Part shown: positions 41,646 to 53,682 of the stretch, piece by piece
How positions within the stretch are numbered: the stretch's first letter is position 1
Layout of the letters: the number at the start of each line of letters is the position of its first letter
NCBI RefSeq assembly: GCF_945859685.1
Contig: NC_079148.1
Coordinates: 50,478,421 to 50,542,420 of the forward strand
Direction of reading: 5' to 3'
Length of the DNA stretch: 64,000 nucleotides
From: Eupeodes corollae
Lineage: Eukaryota; Arthropoda; Insecta; Diptera; Syrphidae
The notes under the pieces: generated by a model
Seen by the model: the letters and a program-made list of their open reading frames with translations, nothing else
The model's database searches: none
Told to the model about the DNA's origin: nothing
Position numbers and translations under genes: made by a program

Positions 41646-43951
41646 TGAAAATTAGGAACAACTTTAGTCTTCTTTTGTATCCATTCACGAAATCTAGGCC
41701 TTGATCCTGTGGCTTCAATAGTTAAAATGCAAAACCAAGCTTAAAATAAGTTCCTTAGCACATGACAACATGTGCAGCAGTTAAAATAGTATTGCCAACT
41801 TAAATCTTTATTCCTCTAAAAAAGAACGCTTCCATTTTTTTTAATTCGTTAAAAAAATGGAGTACTATTAATGTTTTTTTAATTCCTTATGATAAACTTA
41901 TTCAACTATGAACTTTTAGCCCTGTTTTGTGTGCTAAGGGTACACAACATAAACAATTGTTGTAAAAAAATCGCGTATCCGCCCGAGTGTACCAATTGGG
42001 AAACCTACATAAACCTACTAAAACCATAGCTACGGCCCTGGTTAGTGTTTGAGTTACTATAAAATTTTCGAATTGAATATTTTTTAAAGAAAAATAAAAG
42101 TTGTTTTTTTTTTTTTTAAATAAATACAGCCATGTTAAAAACGCTGTTATGCCATATGGCATCGATGGAGTTGTTTCACATTCCAATCTCAACTAACTTT
42201 ATGTATGTTATGTTTGTAGTTTCTTCTTGTATTTATTCAAAGACTCCCCACTCCAACCATAACCAGAGATACAAACTTTAATTCTTTCAACCTTCACTTC
42301 AGTGAAAGCGCCACCGAAGCGCCCGCATATCTCAATTCAAGTTCTCGAAGGCTACATTCAATTCCGATACAACATACCAGGATATAAATTAGGGAGGATT
42401 TTCATACCAGTTCCCTCAATACAAGCATAGGTATAGTGTTCGTTCTATTCTGAGCTTAAGCATTGAGGTTGGAGTTGTTAGGTTGGGGTTGAAGGGGGGT
42501 ATTCTTTTTGTGATGTTATATTATATATATATATTGGTAAACTACCCTACACAAAAAATAACCGGGAAAATAAGTCAAATAGAAAGAAACGCAAACTGAA
42601 TTTATTCGCGAATAAATATTTTTGTAGCGAGTCCTTGCTCCTTGCCGATTGCATGACTTGTCAATAAAAATAATATTCATTAGGCGATAGAATTCACAAG
42701 TTATGTGCGAAACACGAAGGGAGTTTTCTGGTGATTCTTATTTGGAATGGTGATGGTTTTTGGCTTGGGTCTCTTGGGGTTGTTTCGACAACTGTGTCGA
42801 CGATGAGCGACGATAAACGAGCTCACGCTAAAGACGACGGTGACGACGACGACGCACGGTGACGGAAATGTACCTCTGATTTCTCAATTTTTCTTGTTTA
42901 TTTTATGATTTTGTTGATGATGGTGAGGAAGGCGTGTGGCGTAAGGGATGAAGATTGAAGGTTACGCTTACGATATAGGTGAAGGTAAAGGAGATGGGGA
43001 AAGTGAACGGAAAAGGGACGGGGGCCGGTAATAATATTATAATATAAACTGTCTTTAAGGGGTGCTTAAGACAATTTTTAGATCCTTGGAACTGCCATTG
43101 ACAATGGATATTTATGCTACACATTAGGCAATTACTTTACTGAAGTGTATGATTAGGTATGATGGTTTGACATTCATTTTTATTATGATTATGATTAAAT
43201 TAACCTTTAATGTACATATGTACATATATTACTCATGCCTATGTATGTGCTTGTGTGTGTTTTTATTAAAAAAAAAAACAATATTCAATATTACACGAAT
43301 TAGATTCTCCGTCTATTCATAAACCTTGAAACAACAGTAAGGTCATCTCCTTGTAGCCACTTGTACTGTACAAAAAAACTTCTAAAAACGATGATTTTTT
43401 TTTAAACTCGACTGTAAATTGATTTTGCATTTGGTTTCTTTTAAAACTCGACAGATGGAGTTAAAAAATTCGTTCACAAATATCATTTGTTTGTTTTTTC
43501 TTTTCCCTTTTTTCTGGTGAATAAATTACAATAGCGAAAGATGTAGATTTGCTTGAATAAAATATTTCAAATCAACAGGTGAATATTTTCTGATGAAGCA
43601 TATAATTAAAGTGCAACCAAGGGAATTGTTGACTTAGAACAAATGGGAAGGAAAATTGCTGCGATTTGAAGAAACAAAAAATAGTGGACATAAATGTTTT
43701 TTTTTTAGTTGGCGTTTTTTTTAAAGACGATCATTTATAAAACCAGAAAAAAATACGTAATAAAACGGACTTTTTAAGCTTCATTTATAGGTCCTTAGTA
43801 AAATGTTGTTGGGTAAGTTAAAAAACAATATCAGCTAAATGACCACGTCGGCTGCTGTTGCAGTACCATATCCTTTTCATGGCCAACTTTTGCATTTACT
43901 ACTGTATGTCATCTTAAAGGTGAGGTGTAGGTGAGGTGTAGGAGAGGTGTT
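41646..43951. other. AT-rich stretch with simple repeats
   Basis: No gene is supported. 42730-43050 is less AT-rich, with a GACGAC run near 42833-42856. A TA run lies at 42520-42533, and a GGTGAGGTGTA direct repeat at 43919-43951 precedes the RTE-C leader. Confidence 0.5.
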
Positions 43952-44196
43952 TCCACTAAGGCACTCTACTTATCCAGACGGCAGCGAAGGAATTCCCTAG
44001 ATGGAATCAACGGTGGCGTCTACAGTTCCAGTAGTGTTGAACTACTTAGTGAACAGCTTATAGGGCTTCTTCCAATTATTCGGAGCCCAGGTCTATAAAG
44101 AGCGGTTTTATCGGGCTCCCCATAATTGGACTTATACTAAGGATCTTACTGTTGACAACCAACGCAAACGAATAAAGGACAACGAACCTTGGATAT

Positions 44197-44935
44197 GCAA
44201 GTGGAATGTTAGGTCCCTTAACAGACCACGTGCGGCCGAAGAATTAGCGGAAGCCCTAGTCCGCTTTAAAGCACATATCACCGTCATCCAGGAAATACGA
44301 TGGGATGGGCCGGCAAAAAGAGGATGAAAAACTGCGATATTTACTATGGTAACTGCTACCAGGAAAACCAACAGCGCTTATTTGGATGCGGCTTCGTCAT
44401 TGGAGCCAGACTAAGGCAAGAAGTCTTGATCTATAGGTGTATCAATGAGCGCCTCATAACCATACGCATCAAGGCTGAATTCGGCAACAGCCTGATATGC
44501 GCGCACGCCTCCACAGAAGAGAAAGACGACAACACCAAAGATATGTTCTTCGAGCACTTAGACAAAACATATGAGCAGTGTCTTAGCTACAATATTAAAA
44601 AAGTCCTGGGTGATTTTAATGCCAAGCTAGGAAGGGAAGACATCTTTGGTGTAATCGGGAAGAACTGCTTGCAAGACAACACTTCCGACAACGGATTCAG
44701 GCTCATAGATTTTTGCTGCGGGGCGAAACGTTATGGTAGCCAGTACGCGTTTTACACACCTCAACGTCCAAAAAACAACTTTGACTTCTCCAGATCAATC
44801 TACCGTCAACCAGATTGACCATATTACGATCGACGCCAGACATGCTTCCAGCATCATGGATGTTCGAACTTTCCGAGGAGCTAACATCGACCTGGACCAC
44901 TACCTCGTTGTAACCAAGGTAGCACTTTGGATTTC
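44197..44935 (+). pseudogene. RTE-C endonuclease, one-base frameshift
   Basis: 44197-44315 reads WNVRSLNRPRAAEELAEAL and IQEIRWDGP. A single base is missing near 44316 (GGCAAAAAG where the copy at 63620 has GGACAAAAAG), after which the domain continues in the 44300-44818 frame with FGCGFVIGARLRQ, ICAHASTEEKDDN and LGDFNAKLGRED. NQIDHITID and a DLDHYLV end follow in a third frame. Key residues (Glu of IQEIRW, GDFNAK, final Asp-His) are present. Confidence 0.87.
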
Positions 44936-45589
44936 CAGACCCTAGGCAAAACAGGGAGGTGGTGAGAGAAAGTACAACGTCGAACGGCTACAATCGCCAG
45001 AGATCGCCAAATGCTTTTCCGACCGAGTTACAAGTAACTTCTCTCGAAGTTCTCTGCCGCCAACACAATGTATCGAAAACCAGTGGCAACATTGCCAAGA
45101 TGCAAACAGAGAAGCCGCCTCTGATGTGCTGGGTTTTAAACATCAAAGTTGATGAGGAATGTCGGCAGGCAAATGCAGCCAAACACGCAAAGCGGAGCTG
45201 CATAAAAGGACGAGAGCTGCTCATGAGCTCTATGAGCAGAAAAGGCGAGAAAAACGCCGACTTCTCAAAAGGAAAATGAGAGGGCATGAGAAGCGTGCGG
45301 TCCAAGATGTTGGAGGTTTAAGAGCAGGAATGAGGTTCGAAAGTTTTATGAACAGGTGAAACGAAATTCACAGGTACATAAACCTAGAACCGAAGGCTGG
45401 AAAAACGAAAGTGGAAACATCATAGTGGAAGCATAGTCAATGCTGCGGATATGGAAGGCCAACTTTTGCAGACTGTATAACGGTGACGGGGAACCGAATG
45501 CTGTCAAGCAGTATGATCCAATTAACACAGACGACGAAAGCCAACAATACCGTCCTCCCGACTTAGACGAAGTAAAGATTGCCGTATCT

Positions 45590-47010
45590 AGCTGAAGTCT
45601 AATAAAGCCGCTGGAGCGGATGGCTTGAATGCCGAGCTCTTTAAAGCAGCTGGAGATAAGTTGGTTAGGAGCATGCACCAACTTATCTGTAAGGTATGGT
45701 CGGAAGAAAGCATGCCCGATGAATGGAACCTCGGTATTGTTTGCCCGATCCTGAAAAAAAGACCCTCTAAACTGCACCAACTATAGAGGAATAAGTCTAC
45801 TTAACATCGCCTATAAAATCTTCTCTGCGGTAATATGTGAACTACTAAAACCCATCGTCAAAAACCTGATAGGTCGTCATCAGTGTGGTTTTGGACCAGG
45901 AAAGAAAACAGTTGATCAAATACTCACATTACGGCAGATCCAAGAAAAAACTCAAGAGCACTAAATCGACACCCACCATCTTTTCATCGATTTCAAGGCC
46001 GCATATGACAGGATCTACAGGGACAAGCTGTATAGAGCCATGTCCAGTTTTGGCATCCCTGCCAAACTAGTCCGTTTGTGCAGGATGACCATGGAGCATT
46101 CACGCTGCTCCATAAAGGTTGGAAACTACTTAACCGAACTTTTCGATGTCAAAAATGGTTTAGAACAAGGTGCTGCGCTGTCATGTGATTATTTATTATC
46201 GTGCTTAAAAGAATAGTGCAGAGCTCACACGTCAACACTAGAGGCAATATTTAGAGGCAATTAGTAGTATATGAGGATGACATTGACATAACCGGAAGGA
46301 CTCAGCGTGATGTCAATGGGGCTTTTGTGAGTATTGAGGCAGAGGCGGCAAAAATGGGTCCAACTGTTAATGAGGGAAAAACAAAGTACATGCTGTCGTC
46401 AAGAAAGGACATACAACACCGACGTCTTGGTCAAAACGTCACAATCGACAGACGTAACTTTGAGGTAGTCGAGGACTTCGTCTACCTAGGCTCCGCTGTA
46501 AACGCAGAAAACAACACCATCGCTTAGAACAAACGCAGAATAACTCTTGCTAACTGGTGTTTCTTTGGGCTTAAAAAGCAATTGAGTGGTAAAGTCCTCT
46601 CTCGGGGGACCAAAGTGTTGCTATAATATAGCATATTTATTATAATACCCTTATCATCCCCGTCCTGCTATACGGTGCAGAAGCATGGAGTATGACAAAA
46701 GCGGATGAAAGCACCTTGGGTCGGTTTGAGAGAAAAGTTCTTCGTGTGATCTACGGTCCCGTATGCATCGAAGGGGAGTCTAGGAGAAGATGGAACGACG
46801 AGCTATACGGGCTGTACAGCGACGTAGACTTAGCCAGAAAGGTAAAACTCCAACGACTAAGATGGCTGGGTCACGTAGAGCGCATGGAAACCAATGCTCC
46901 GGCCCGGAAAGTCTTCGAATCCGCACCCACAGGACAGCGCAATAGAGGAAGACTGCGGATCAGGTGGCTCGCACTCAACTTGAAGCTCGAAACTTGAGAC
47001 ATCTAGCTAG
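45590..47010 (+). pseudogene. RTE-C reverse transcriptase and C-terminal region, broken
   Basis: In successive frames it reads NKAAGADGLNAELFKAAGD near 45605, PDEWNLGIVCPILKK near 45718, YRDKLYRAMSSFGIPAKLV near 46020, and the palm with YEDDIDITG near 46269 in place of YADDIDIIG. A small duplication lies just before the box (46235-46262). 46692-46997 gives the C-terminal region (RKVLRVIYGP, RRWNDELYGLYSD, LQRLRWLGHVERM). Confidence 0.85.
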
Positions 47011-47092
47011 GGACCGAGCTAGATGGAGAAGTTTTTTGGGTGAGGCCCTAGTTCACAAAGGACTGTATCGCCACCTTAAGTAAGTAAGTAAA

Positions 47093-47732
47093 AGAAGATT
47101 TAACAAAAGTTGGTAAAAATTGATTTTCTACACAGATTTCAATTCAAAAATTTGAGATTATTTCTTAGAACTTATTTTTACTTATAAGAAATATTGTTTT
47201 CAACATTCGGAAAAATTTTGATAAAAATCTTATTGACATTTAAAAAAAACATAATGAAAAAAATTGTAAAAATTGATTTGGGACCTAAATATCTTTTCAA
47301 AACTTTGAGATATTGGCTTTAAACTACTTTTATCTTTTAAGAAACATTGCTGTAAAATTCAGCAATGTTGAGAAAAATCTGAGCAAAAAAAACAATACTA
47401 AAACTTGGTAAAAATTTACTTTATACTCGAATAGCTTTTCAAAAATTAAAAGTATTGTCTTCCAACTGTAGTTTTTCTAAAAATCCAACAGTCCGTTTTT
47501 TCACAAAAAAATAAAATCTACAAAAAAAATTACTCAAATTTGGTAAAAAAAATGGTAAAAATTTGTTTTCCACTAAAAATATATGTAACAAAACTAGTTT
47601 TTTAAACTAAACTATTTCTTTATAAGAAAAATATTGTTGGTAATTTTAAAATTTTTAAGAATAATTCAACTGACAACTTTCTTAACTCAACACAAAAAAA
47701 ATCACTGTGGGTCGCATCCCGGCCTCTTTTTT
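47093..47732 (-). repeat. AT-repeat family, block 2 (reverse orientation)
   Basis: The tandem-unit sequence here is the reverse complement of block 1 (GGTAAAAATTGATTTTC at 47112-47128). The outer end carries the head motif GGGTCGCATCCCGGCCTC (47709-47726), the reverse complement of the block 1 head. The tail part is missing; RTE-C begins or ends inside the first unit at 47093. Confidence 0.8.
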
Positions 47733-50452
47733 GATTTTTGTCTTATGACTTATCGTTTTAGCCCCTCCTGATTGAAGTCTATTTCCTTTTTTTTCACTAT
47801 TGAAATATTTCTGCGGGTGCGTCTTTTCGTTTTATTTTTATTTCCCTTTCAACAAATCAGCGAAAATTATCAGGATTAGAATATTTCATTTTTTTTTTAC
47901 TTATCATCTCAATGCATAAGTCTAATTAAGTCTATTGATTTAATATACACAAATTAAGCTAAATTAGCTTTACATAGGTACGAACGATGACGGTACAGCA
48001 GTAAATCGACCAACACATAAATTTATACATCAACATTATATTATTATTTCCAATCGAACGCGTCCAAAATCGTCAAATCAATTGATTTCGATGGCTTCAA
48101 TCAATTTCTGGGATTAAGATTGATTTATATTCGAGAGCATATCGGATCAGGGGTCATATTGTTTGTGTGTGTAGGTATATAAATTCGGGGATTTTATTGT
48201 TATACACATTTGTTTTATATATTCCTCTTCCTTAATTTTTTTTTTTCATTTTCTCGATTGTATTTGACATACATATACATACATAGCAATCATAGATCAA
48301 AAGGATAACAAATATATATTTCTCCATAAGACTCCCTAATCCCATAAACTATAAGCCCCCTTTTGTGTGAGCCAACACGATGGAACCAACAATTAATTCA
48401 GAATCTGAATAAAACAACAACAACAAAAAAAGGAACAATAACAAAAACAACATAAACATAAAAAAAAGATGAATAGCAATCATCATGAATAATGCCTTAA
48501 CGTTCTGATTCTGGCCATTTGCGAATAATACGTACAAATAAATGCAAGAACAAAAACAAAAAAAAAAAAACAAATTGAGAGGTGTGGGGGGAAGGGGAGG
48601 AAGCATCACTTCACTGAAAGTGAAGACTGCAAATTATATTCATTAGCGCAACAAATTTCGCAACAGCAATAAAGCAGTTGGCCCACAAAACACAACAAAT
48701 TATCCAGCTCCAGTACACAAATTACCCTAATCCAAAAATAACTGTAGATGCTACACATAATATACATACATACATATATTACATACCTACATACACCTCT
48801 ACCTATATAATATATAGGTATTTATAAGTATATGTGAAATTGTGTGCAGGGCTTATATCCTGGTCCTGTCCTGATGGTGTATTTGAGCTTGAACTCATTT
48901 CAACTTCGGGATGCTGCGCTCGCTGTAGCTCAGTGGCTGACTTGACTCTGGCTGGTGTTGGCTTTGTGGCTGGAACATCCAGAGACAAAAATATACAAAG
49001 GTAGGTAGGTATAGGTAGTGGTGAGGAAGGATTGTCGCTGTTCTTGTTGTGGGATGTTTTTGCTGCCACTTTGGTTGTTAAGTTAGCTCGCAGCACACGC
49101 TCATACGAACACAACATCATGCGGCCCTGTCCGTAACGCACCATAAACATAATAATAACATAAATATACATATTCTCTCGAAACGAACGCTATAATGCTA
49201 ACAAAATCGCAACTTCCAACTACATACCTACATATATGAATGCCAAACGAGCCAAACTACGGATAAGGTGATGGCAATAAAAAGGTCCTGCCATTTATTT
49301 TGGTAGTAAGTACAATAATACGATTTTATTATGGGCTACAGTCAGATATAAAAACATGTGGGTGTGGGTCTTTTGTTTAGGTATTGACAGGGATGGATTT
49401 TATGTACCTATACCTTGAGTGCGTTGTGTATGCCACTCAAATTTTGTGAGCGTTTTAAGGGCGTAATCTAATTGCAATAAAAGAAGGTATGAAGTTAACA
49501 ATAACAATAATTTTAATATGATCCTTAATGTGCTTAGCCATCAGGCGTAACCAAGTTTTATGTTTAATAAGAGATTCATTTTAGAATTATAACTTAACAT
49601 TCCATAAATCTGTCAAAAAATCAAGATAATTCTCAAAGATCCAACAATAAGTTTTTTTATAAATAGTTTAATCTCGATTAAATTTGACAGTTATTCAGTA
49701 AATTTAAATCGGTTGGAATTTTTGTCTTCTAGCAAATCATCTAACATTAATCCAAGAATTGATAAATCTAGTTTTATTTTTTGGGTAACTTCATGTGTAA
49801 AGAAGACGGACGAGTATTCCTGTGTTAGGTTTTTTTTGTTCACAATATACTAGGTACAGATCATACTTGTTCTGGCTGAAGATGTTTTCCACATTCAGAA
49901 TATGATTGCAAATTGCCATAACTTTGATTTCTTGAAATTTATTTATTACCGCATGATAAAAATAGAGAAAAAGTGAAGTGGATGTTATTAAGTTTGATGA
50001 ATTACTTGAGAAAAAGATATACGAATATAAATATCTCAAGGTAGAAATTCATCAGATTACAAGCTCTAAACATACATTCTAATATTAGGACACATGTCCT
50101 TATTATGTGTTTATAAAACAGCTGCTTGGACCAAAGAACAGGAGACTAGATTTAGTATGTTGTTTCGTATAACTCAAGGTTGCCAAGTGGACGATTGCTA
50201 TAGAATTGTATTTTGAAAACAAACAATTCGATAGTTTTTGAATGACTTGCCAAGTTAGTTTTTTTCTTCATTTAAAATATCAGTTTTTTCTCAAATTTTG
50301 AAATTACTGAAAAGTATTAGTTGTTTACTTTATTACGTCAAATTTTCCAAAAAAAAACAGTATCAAACTCTTTTTTTTTTCAACAAAGATAACCAAATAA
50401 ATTTGACCAATTTAAATACGCTAACCCATTTTCTTTTAAAAATTCGGCGACG
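47733..50452. other. AT-rich stretch with microsatellites, nothing recognised
   Basis: No gene is supported. CAA/AAC-type runs lie near 48410-48450 and ATAC-type runs near 48765-48840. The ORF at 48803-49171 (reverse) lacks any family feature. 48840-49160 is less AT-rich than its surroundings. Confidence 0.5.
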
Positions 50453-50720
50453 AAGCAGTCCGTTGAGAACTAAGGCCTAGTGACTTACAACTCTCAACCA
50501 TTCCTCTCTGCGAGTAATGTTGTCAGGGATGGAGAAGACCTACAGCTTCAAGCTGAATCCGAACGGCTATTTTAAAAAAAAGGATTTTTCATGACAAGAA
50601 TAACTCTTGGAGGATTGGTCAATTTCTCGCAAGTGGCAGTACTTGCTGGCACAGGCATGGATTGAACCGAAGACTTCTGTCATGACAGTCAAACTAACAA
50701 GCCATAACGATACGGGTACT
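50453..50720 (-). repeat. tRNA-Asp-derived SINE, older copy
   Basis: It matches the SINE at 7937-8230 along nearly its whole length, from GTCCGTTGAGAACTA (50458-50472) to GATACGGGTACT (50709-50720). The tRNA-like head is decayed: the B box reads GATTGAACCG-type on the + strand near 50660. It lacks the AT tail and clear target duplications. Confidence 0.85.
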
Positions 50721-51080
50721 TCTTATGCTAGCAGAATTATATATTTAATTTTCCAACAGTTATAACCCTGATTTTCTTGATCTTTAAAGTCCAAATCGCT
50801 GTTGAAAAAAATTTAATTTCAAATAAGAGGTGATTTTGTTACAATTTTCTTTTTGGCAACACTGGTTTTAACTGTCGACCTACTGAGGTGGCTTTTCGGA
50901 CTATTGGGACTTAATTTCTCACCAAATTTACATTTTCAGAAATTAAACCACCAACACGCTTACGTAGTGCTCTCGACTACGAAGAAAATTTTGCAGATGG
51001 TCCTAGGTGCGAAAATACAAAACTACCGCAACACCGAATTTTTGGGTGATTTGGATCTCAAAAAATTCTTCGAAGATTCA
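50721..51080. other. Spacer with an unassigned 80-codon ORF
   Basis: The ORF at 50853-51095 on the + strand shows no clear family motif. It could be decayed upstream mariner sequence, since mariner motifs start right after it, but I cannot show this. Confidence 0.35.
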
Positions 51081-51084
51081 CAAA

Positions 51085-51400
51085 ATTGTGTTTAGCGAGG
51101 AAGTTCATTTCAGGTTGAATAAATATGTGAACAATCAAAACTGTCGTATTTGGAGTGACTATAGACCAGAAGCATTGTAACAGCTAGTAACTTTTTTTTA
51201 ATCGAAATGGAAGAGTCTCCATGACGAGTTTGGTGAACAGTTTATTTCACATTAGTTGCAAGTCGATTGGCCATGGCCACCTAGATCGTGCGATTCAACT
51301 CAACAAAACTAATAATGTCTGTAGACTACTTCAATAAAATCACACGGGAAGTCAACATTGAAGCATTTGTTCCTGATGTAACGACCAAAATTTTGAACTT
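51085..51400 (+). mobile_element. mariner transposase remnant
   Basis: Broken frames read EEVHFRLNKYVNNQNCRIWS (near 51090-51155, first-Asp region with Asp changed), then DWPWPPRSCDST-like sequence near 51265-51305, and VCRLLQ..HTGSQH-like C-terminal traces. The order fits mariner. No termini were identified. Its downstream end is close to AT-repeat block 3. Confidence 0.7.
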
Positions 51401-52383
51401 TTTCCAGGTTAGACTTTTCCATATTTCTTCTTAAGTTCAACACTTTGAGTTTAGTTTCTATTAACTTCCCATAGGAAGAATATTATAATGGGTCCGATTA
51501 GTCGAATTGAAAGTTTTGACCATTCTCGACGTTTCAAGGTCTCTAGAGTCGATATAACAGATTATTTGAAAGATGTCTGTGCGTGCGTGTGTACGTACGT
51601 TCTTATGTCCGTACGTCCGTTCGTACGTTCGCGTCGTTTTTTTTTTTGTCGTCCATAGCTCAAGAACCAAAAGAGTTATCGACTTCAAATAAATTTTGTT
51701 ATACAAATAATAATGAAGAAAGATGTAGAAAGAGCTCTCAAGGAAATTAAGTTTGTGTATTTTTACCATAGCAGTTTCAAAAAAGGTGAACATTTTGGTT
51801 CAACATAAATATCTCACGAATCAATAACGCTAAGAACTTGAATTAAATTTTATATCATAAACTTTAACGTGATACCCAACAAAGATATTTTTGAAAAAAA
51901 AATCAATTTACGGTTTTTTGATAAATCAAAATATTGCGACAAAAAATTTGTCACCTCGAAAATTTTAGGAGTAAAAAATTATTTTATCTCCGAAGCAACT
52001 TCGTGTAGTGAAAAATAACGTTTTCAATATCTGGTATAGTTTTTAGAAAAATCAAATTGACAGTTTTTATATAAAACTAAGAACCTAAAAAAACATTAAT
52101 TAAAGTTTATACACATTGATTTTCTACTCAAATTTCATTTCAAAAATTTGGGATTATGGCTTCCAACTATTTTTAACTTAGAAGAAATATTTTTAGTAAC
52201 ATTCGGATACATTTTGGTAGGGTGGGGCACATTCGACAGATTTTCTGTAAATTCCTTATAACTTTTTTAAAAATGCATTTTTGAACAACATTTTTGTTTT
52301 ATTTGGAACTTTAAGAATTTTACTCAAGGAATTTACAAAGCTTGAAGACTTTACTCAGACCTACTAGTTTAAAAAAAGATATG

Positions 52384-52587
52384 TTAATCAACTACTTCAA
52401 AATGTCGAAAGTGCGCCGTAGGTTGGGCTCTTATATTAGATTCTTCTAAATCAGAAACATCATCTTCTGAAACTGGTCCAACAGACGTGAGTGTTTCTGT
52501 TGTGCTTAAAAGTTCTTCCAGAGCAATTTTAAGCTTTGTTCCATCGATATCGCAGCGATCAGTCTGCTTCTTATATGAGCGAACCAT
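52384..52587 (-). CDS. Small psq-type protein in the pogo-like element
   Basis: The 67-codon ORF begins MVRSYKKQTDRCDIDG, resembling the N-terminal MxRxYKRKT start of pogo/CENP-B-type DNA-binding domains. It ends in an acidic then His-rich tail (SEDDVSDLEESN). I chose this Met because an acceptor-like T run plus AG (near 52590) lies just before it; the frame is open 11 codons further upstream. A donor-like GAG/GTAAGCG is at about 52818, so a 5' untranslated exon and intron are possible. The DDE catalytic domain is absent. At most it could bind the element's own repeats; this is inference. Confidence 0.55.
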   Translation of the reverse strand: MVRSYKKQTDRCDIDGTKLKIALEELLSTTETLTSVGPVSEDDVSDLEESNIRAQPTAHFRHFEVVD

Positions 52588-52590
52588 TCT

Positions 52591-52818
52591 AAAAAAAAAT
52601 ACAGAAATAACATGGGGCACATTCGACTATTGTCGTAAGTGCCCCACGTGCTATCGTCGAAAGTACCCCAAACTTAGTTTTTTTTTTAAATTACATTTTT
52701 TTGAAAACTTCTAAATATAAATTAAAGTAAATAAACCCATATTTACTTTTGATAATACACTACAACTTGAATTCGACACCTTTTAAATTTCGTTATCACA
52801 AAATAAAATATCGCTTAC
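52591..52818 (-). other. Candidate intron in the pogo-like element
   Basis: On the reverse strand a donor-like ACGAG/GTAAGCG starts at 52818 and an acceptor-like polypyrimidine run ending in AG lies just before the ATG at 52587. Both fit spliceosomal consensus. No transcript evidence is available. Confidence 0.4.
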
Positions 52819-53482
52819 CTCGTATCTGAGCAAAGTTACACAAAATCACTTGAACTTGAATGTGAAAAAAATACTCTAGACACCACAGCAGTCGAAAGAG
52901 AACTGTAAAAATACGTATACGATAGGAGAGAATAATGTGACCAACAATACCATTAAAATTTTGATTTAAAAATCAACTCTCTCCTCACAATTGTAAAAGT
53001 CGAATGTATCCCACCGTCGAAAGTACCCCACCCTACCCTACTCAAAGTTGGTAAAAATTGAATTTGGACTCAATTTTTTTCAAAAATCTAAGATTTTTAT
53101 AAAAAATATTGTTTTCAATATTCGGACAAAAAAAATAAATACCTAAGCAAAAATTAAAAAAAGTTGATAAAAATTGTTTTTCGACTTAAATATCTTTTCA
53201 AAACTTTGAGATTTTGACTTCAAATTAATTTTATCGTATAAGAAATATTGTTTCAACATTCGAAAAATTTGTTAGAAATATTATTTTTAACATTCGATAA
53301 AATTTTAAAAAAAATTCGTATAGAAGTTTTTTTTAACAAAAAATAAAGACCTTACAAAAGCAATACTTAAATCCGGTAAAAAATTACTTTCGACTCAAAT
53401 AGCTTTTCAAAAATTAAAAATATTGGCTTCAAAACTTATTTTATCTATATATATAAAAATCAACGCCACTTTTCGTTGTAAA

Positions 53483-53682
53483 NNNNNNNNNNNNNNNNNN
53501 NNNNNNNNNNNNNNNNNNNNNNNNNNNNNNNNNNNNNNNNNNNNNNNNNNNNNNNNNNNNNNNNNNNNNNNNNNNNNNNNNNNNNNNNNNNNNNNNNNNN
53601 NNNNNNNNNNNNNNNNNNNNNNNNNNNNNNNNNNNNNNNNNNNNNNNNNNNNNNNNNNNNNNNNNNNNNNNNNNNNNNNNNN
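53483..53682. other. Assembly gap of 200 N
   Basis: Exactly 200 N. A round length usually means the true gap size is unknown. AT-repeat block 3 ends on its left and LOA-G starts on its right, so the junction between them is not observed. Confidence 0.98.

Larger units (their letters stand above)
43952..47092 (+). mobile_element. RTE-C, longest copy
   Basis: It holds a leader (43952-44190), apurinic-type endonuclease (44197-44935), a basic linker (44960-45560), RT (45590-46540), C-terminal region (46670-47060) and an AAGT-type tail (47076-47091). It shows the full RTE-C order, but every domain is frameshifted. Relative to the copies at 10100 and 63400, about 100 bp of leader are missing near 44150. 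It ends directly against AT-repeat block 2. Confidence 0.9.
52220..53033 (-). mobile_element. pogo-like element, 814 bp, with TA duplication
   Basis: Terminal inverted repeats GGGTGGGGCACATTCGAC (52220-52237) and its reversed partner at 53016-53033 match at 16 of 18 positions and are flanked by TA on both sides (52218-52219, 53034-53035), as for Tc1/mariner/pogo elements. Six copies of a GTCGAAAGTRCCCC-type 14-mer are spread through it. Inside is a short reverse-strand gene with a psq-type N-terminus. The length shows it is an internally deleted, non-autonomous form. Confidence 0.82.
51458..53482 (-). repeat. AT-repeat family, block 3 (interrupted)
   Basis: Read on the reverse strand the order is tandem core (53482-53036 and 52217-51840), tail with TTATCTGTATAAC-like sequence, GGTTCTTGAGCTATGGACGAC, an ACGT-rich run (51579-51636) and a small palindrome CTTCC-CATA-GGAAG (51465-51478). 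The core is split by the pogo-like element at 52220-53033. It ends at the assembly gap, so its head is not seen. Confidence 0.8.

Noticed and set aside
48905..48975. tRNA gene suggested by GTAGCTCAGTGGC
   Set aside because: An A-box-like word only. No B box and no closing acceptor stem in the right distance.
48803..49171. 122-codon reverse-strand ORF as a host gene
   Set aside because: No domain, mixed low-complexity stretches, hydrophobic start caused by ATA/TAT repeats. No supporting signals.
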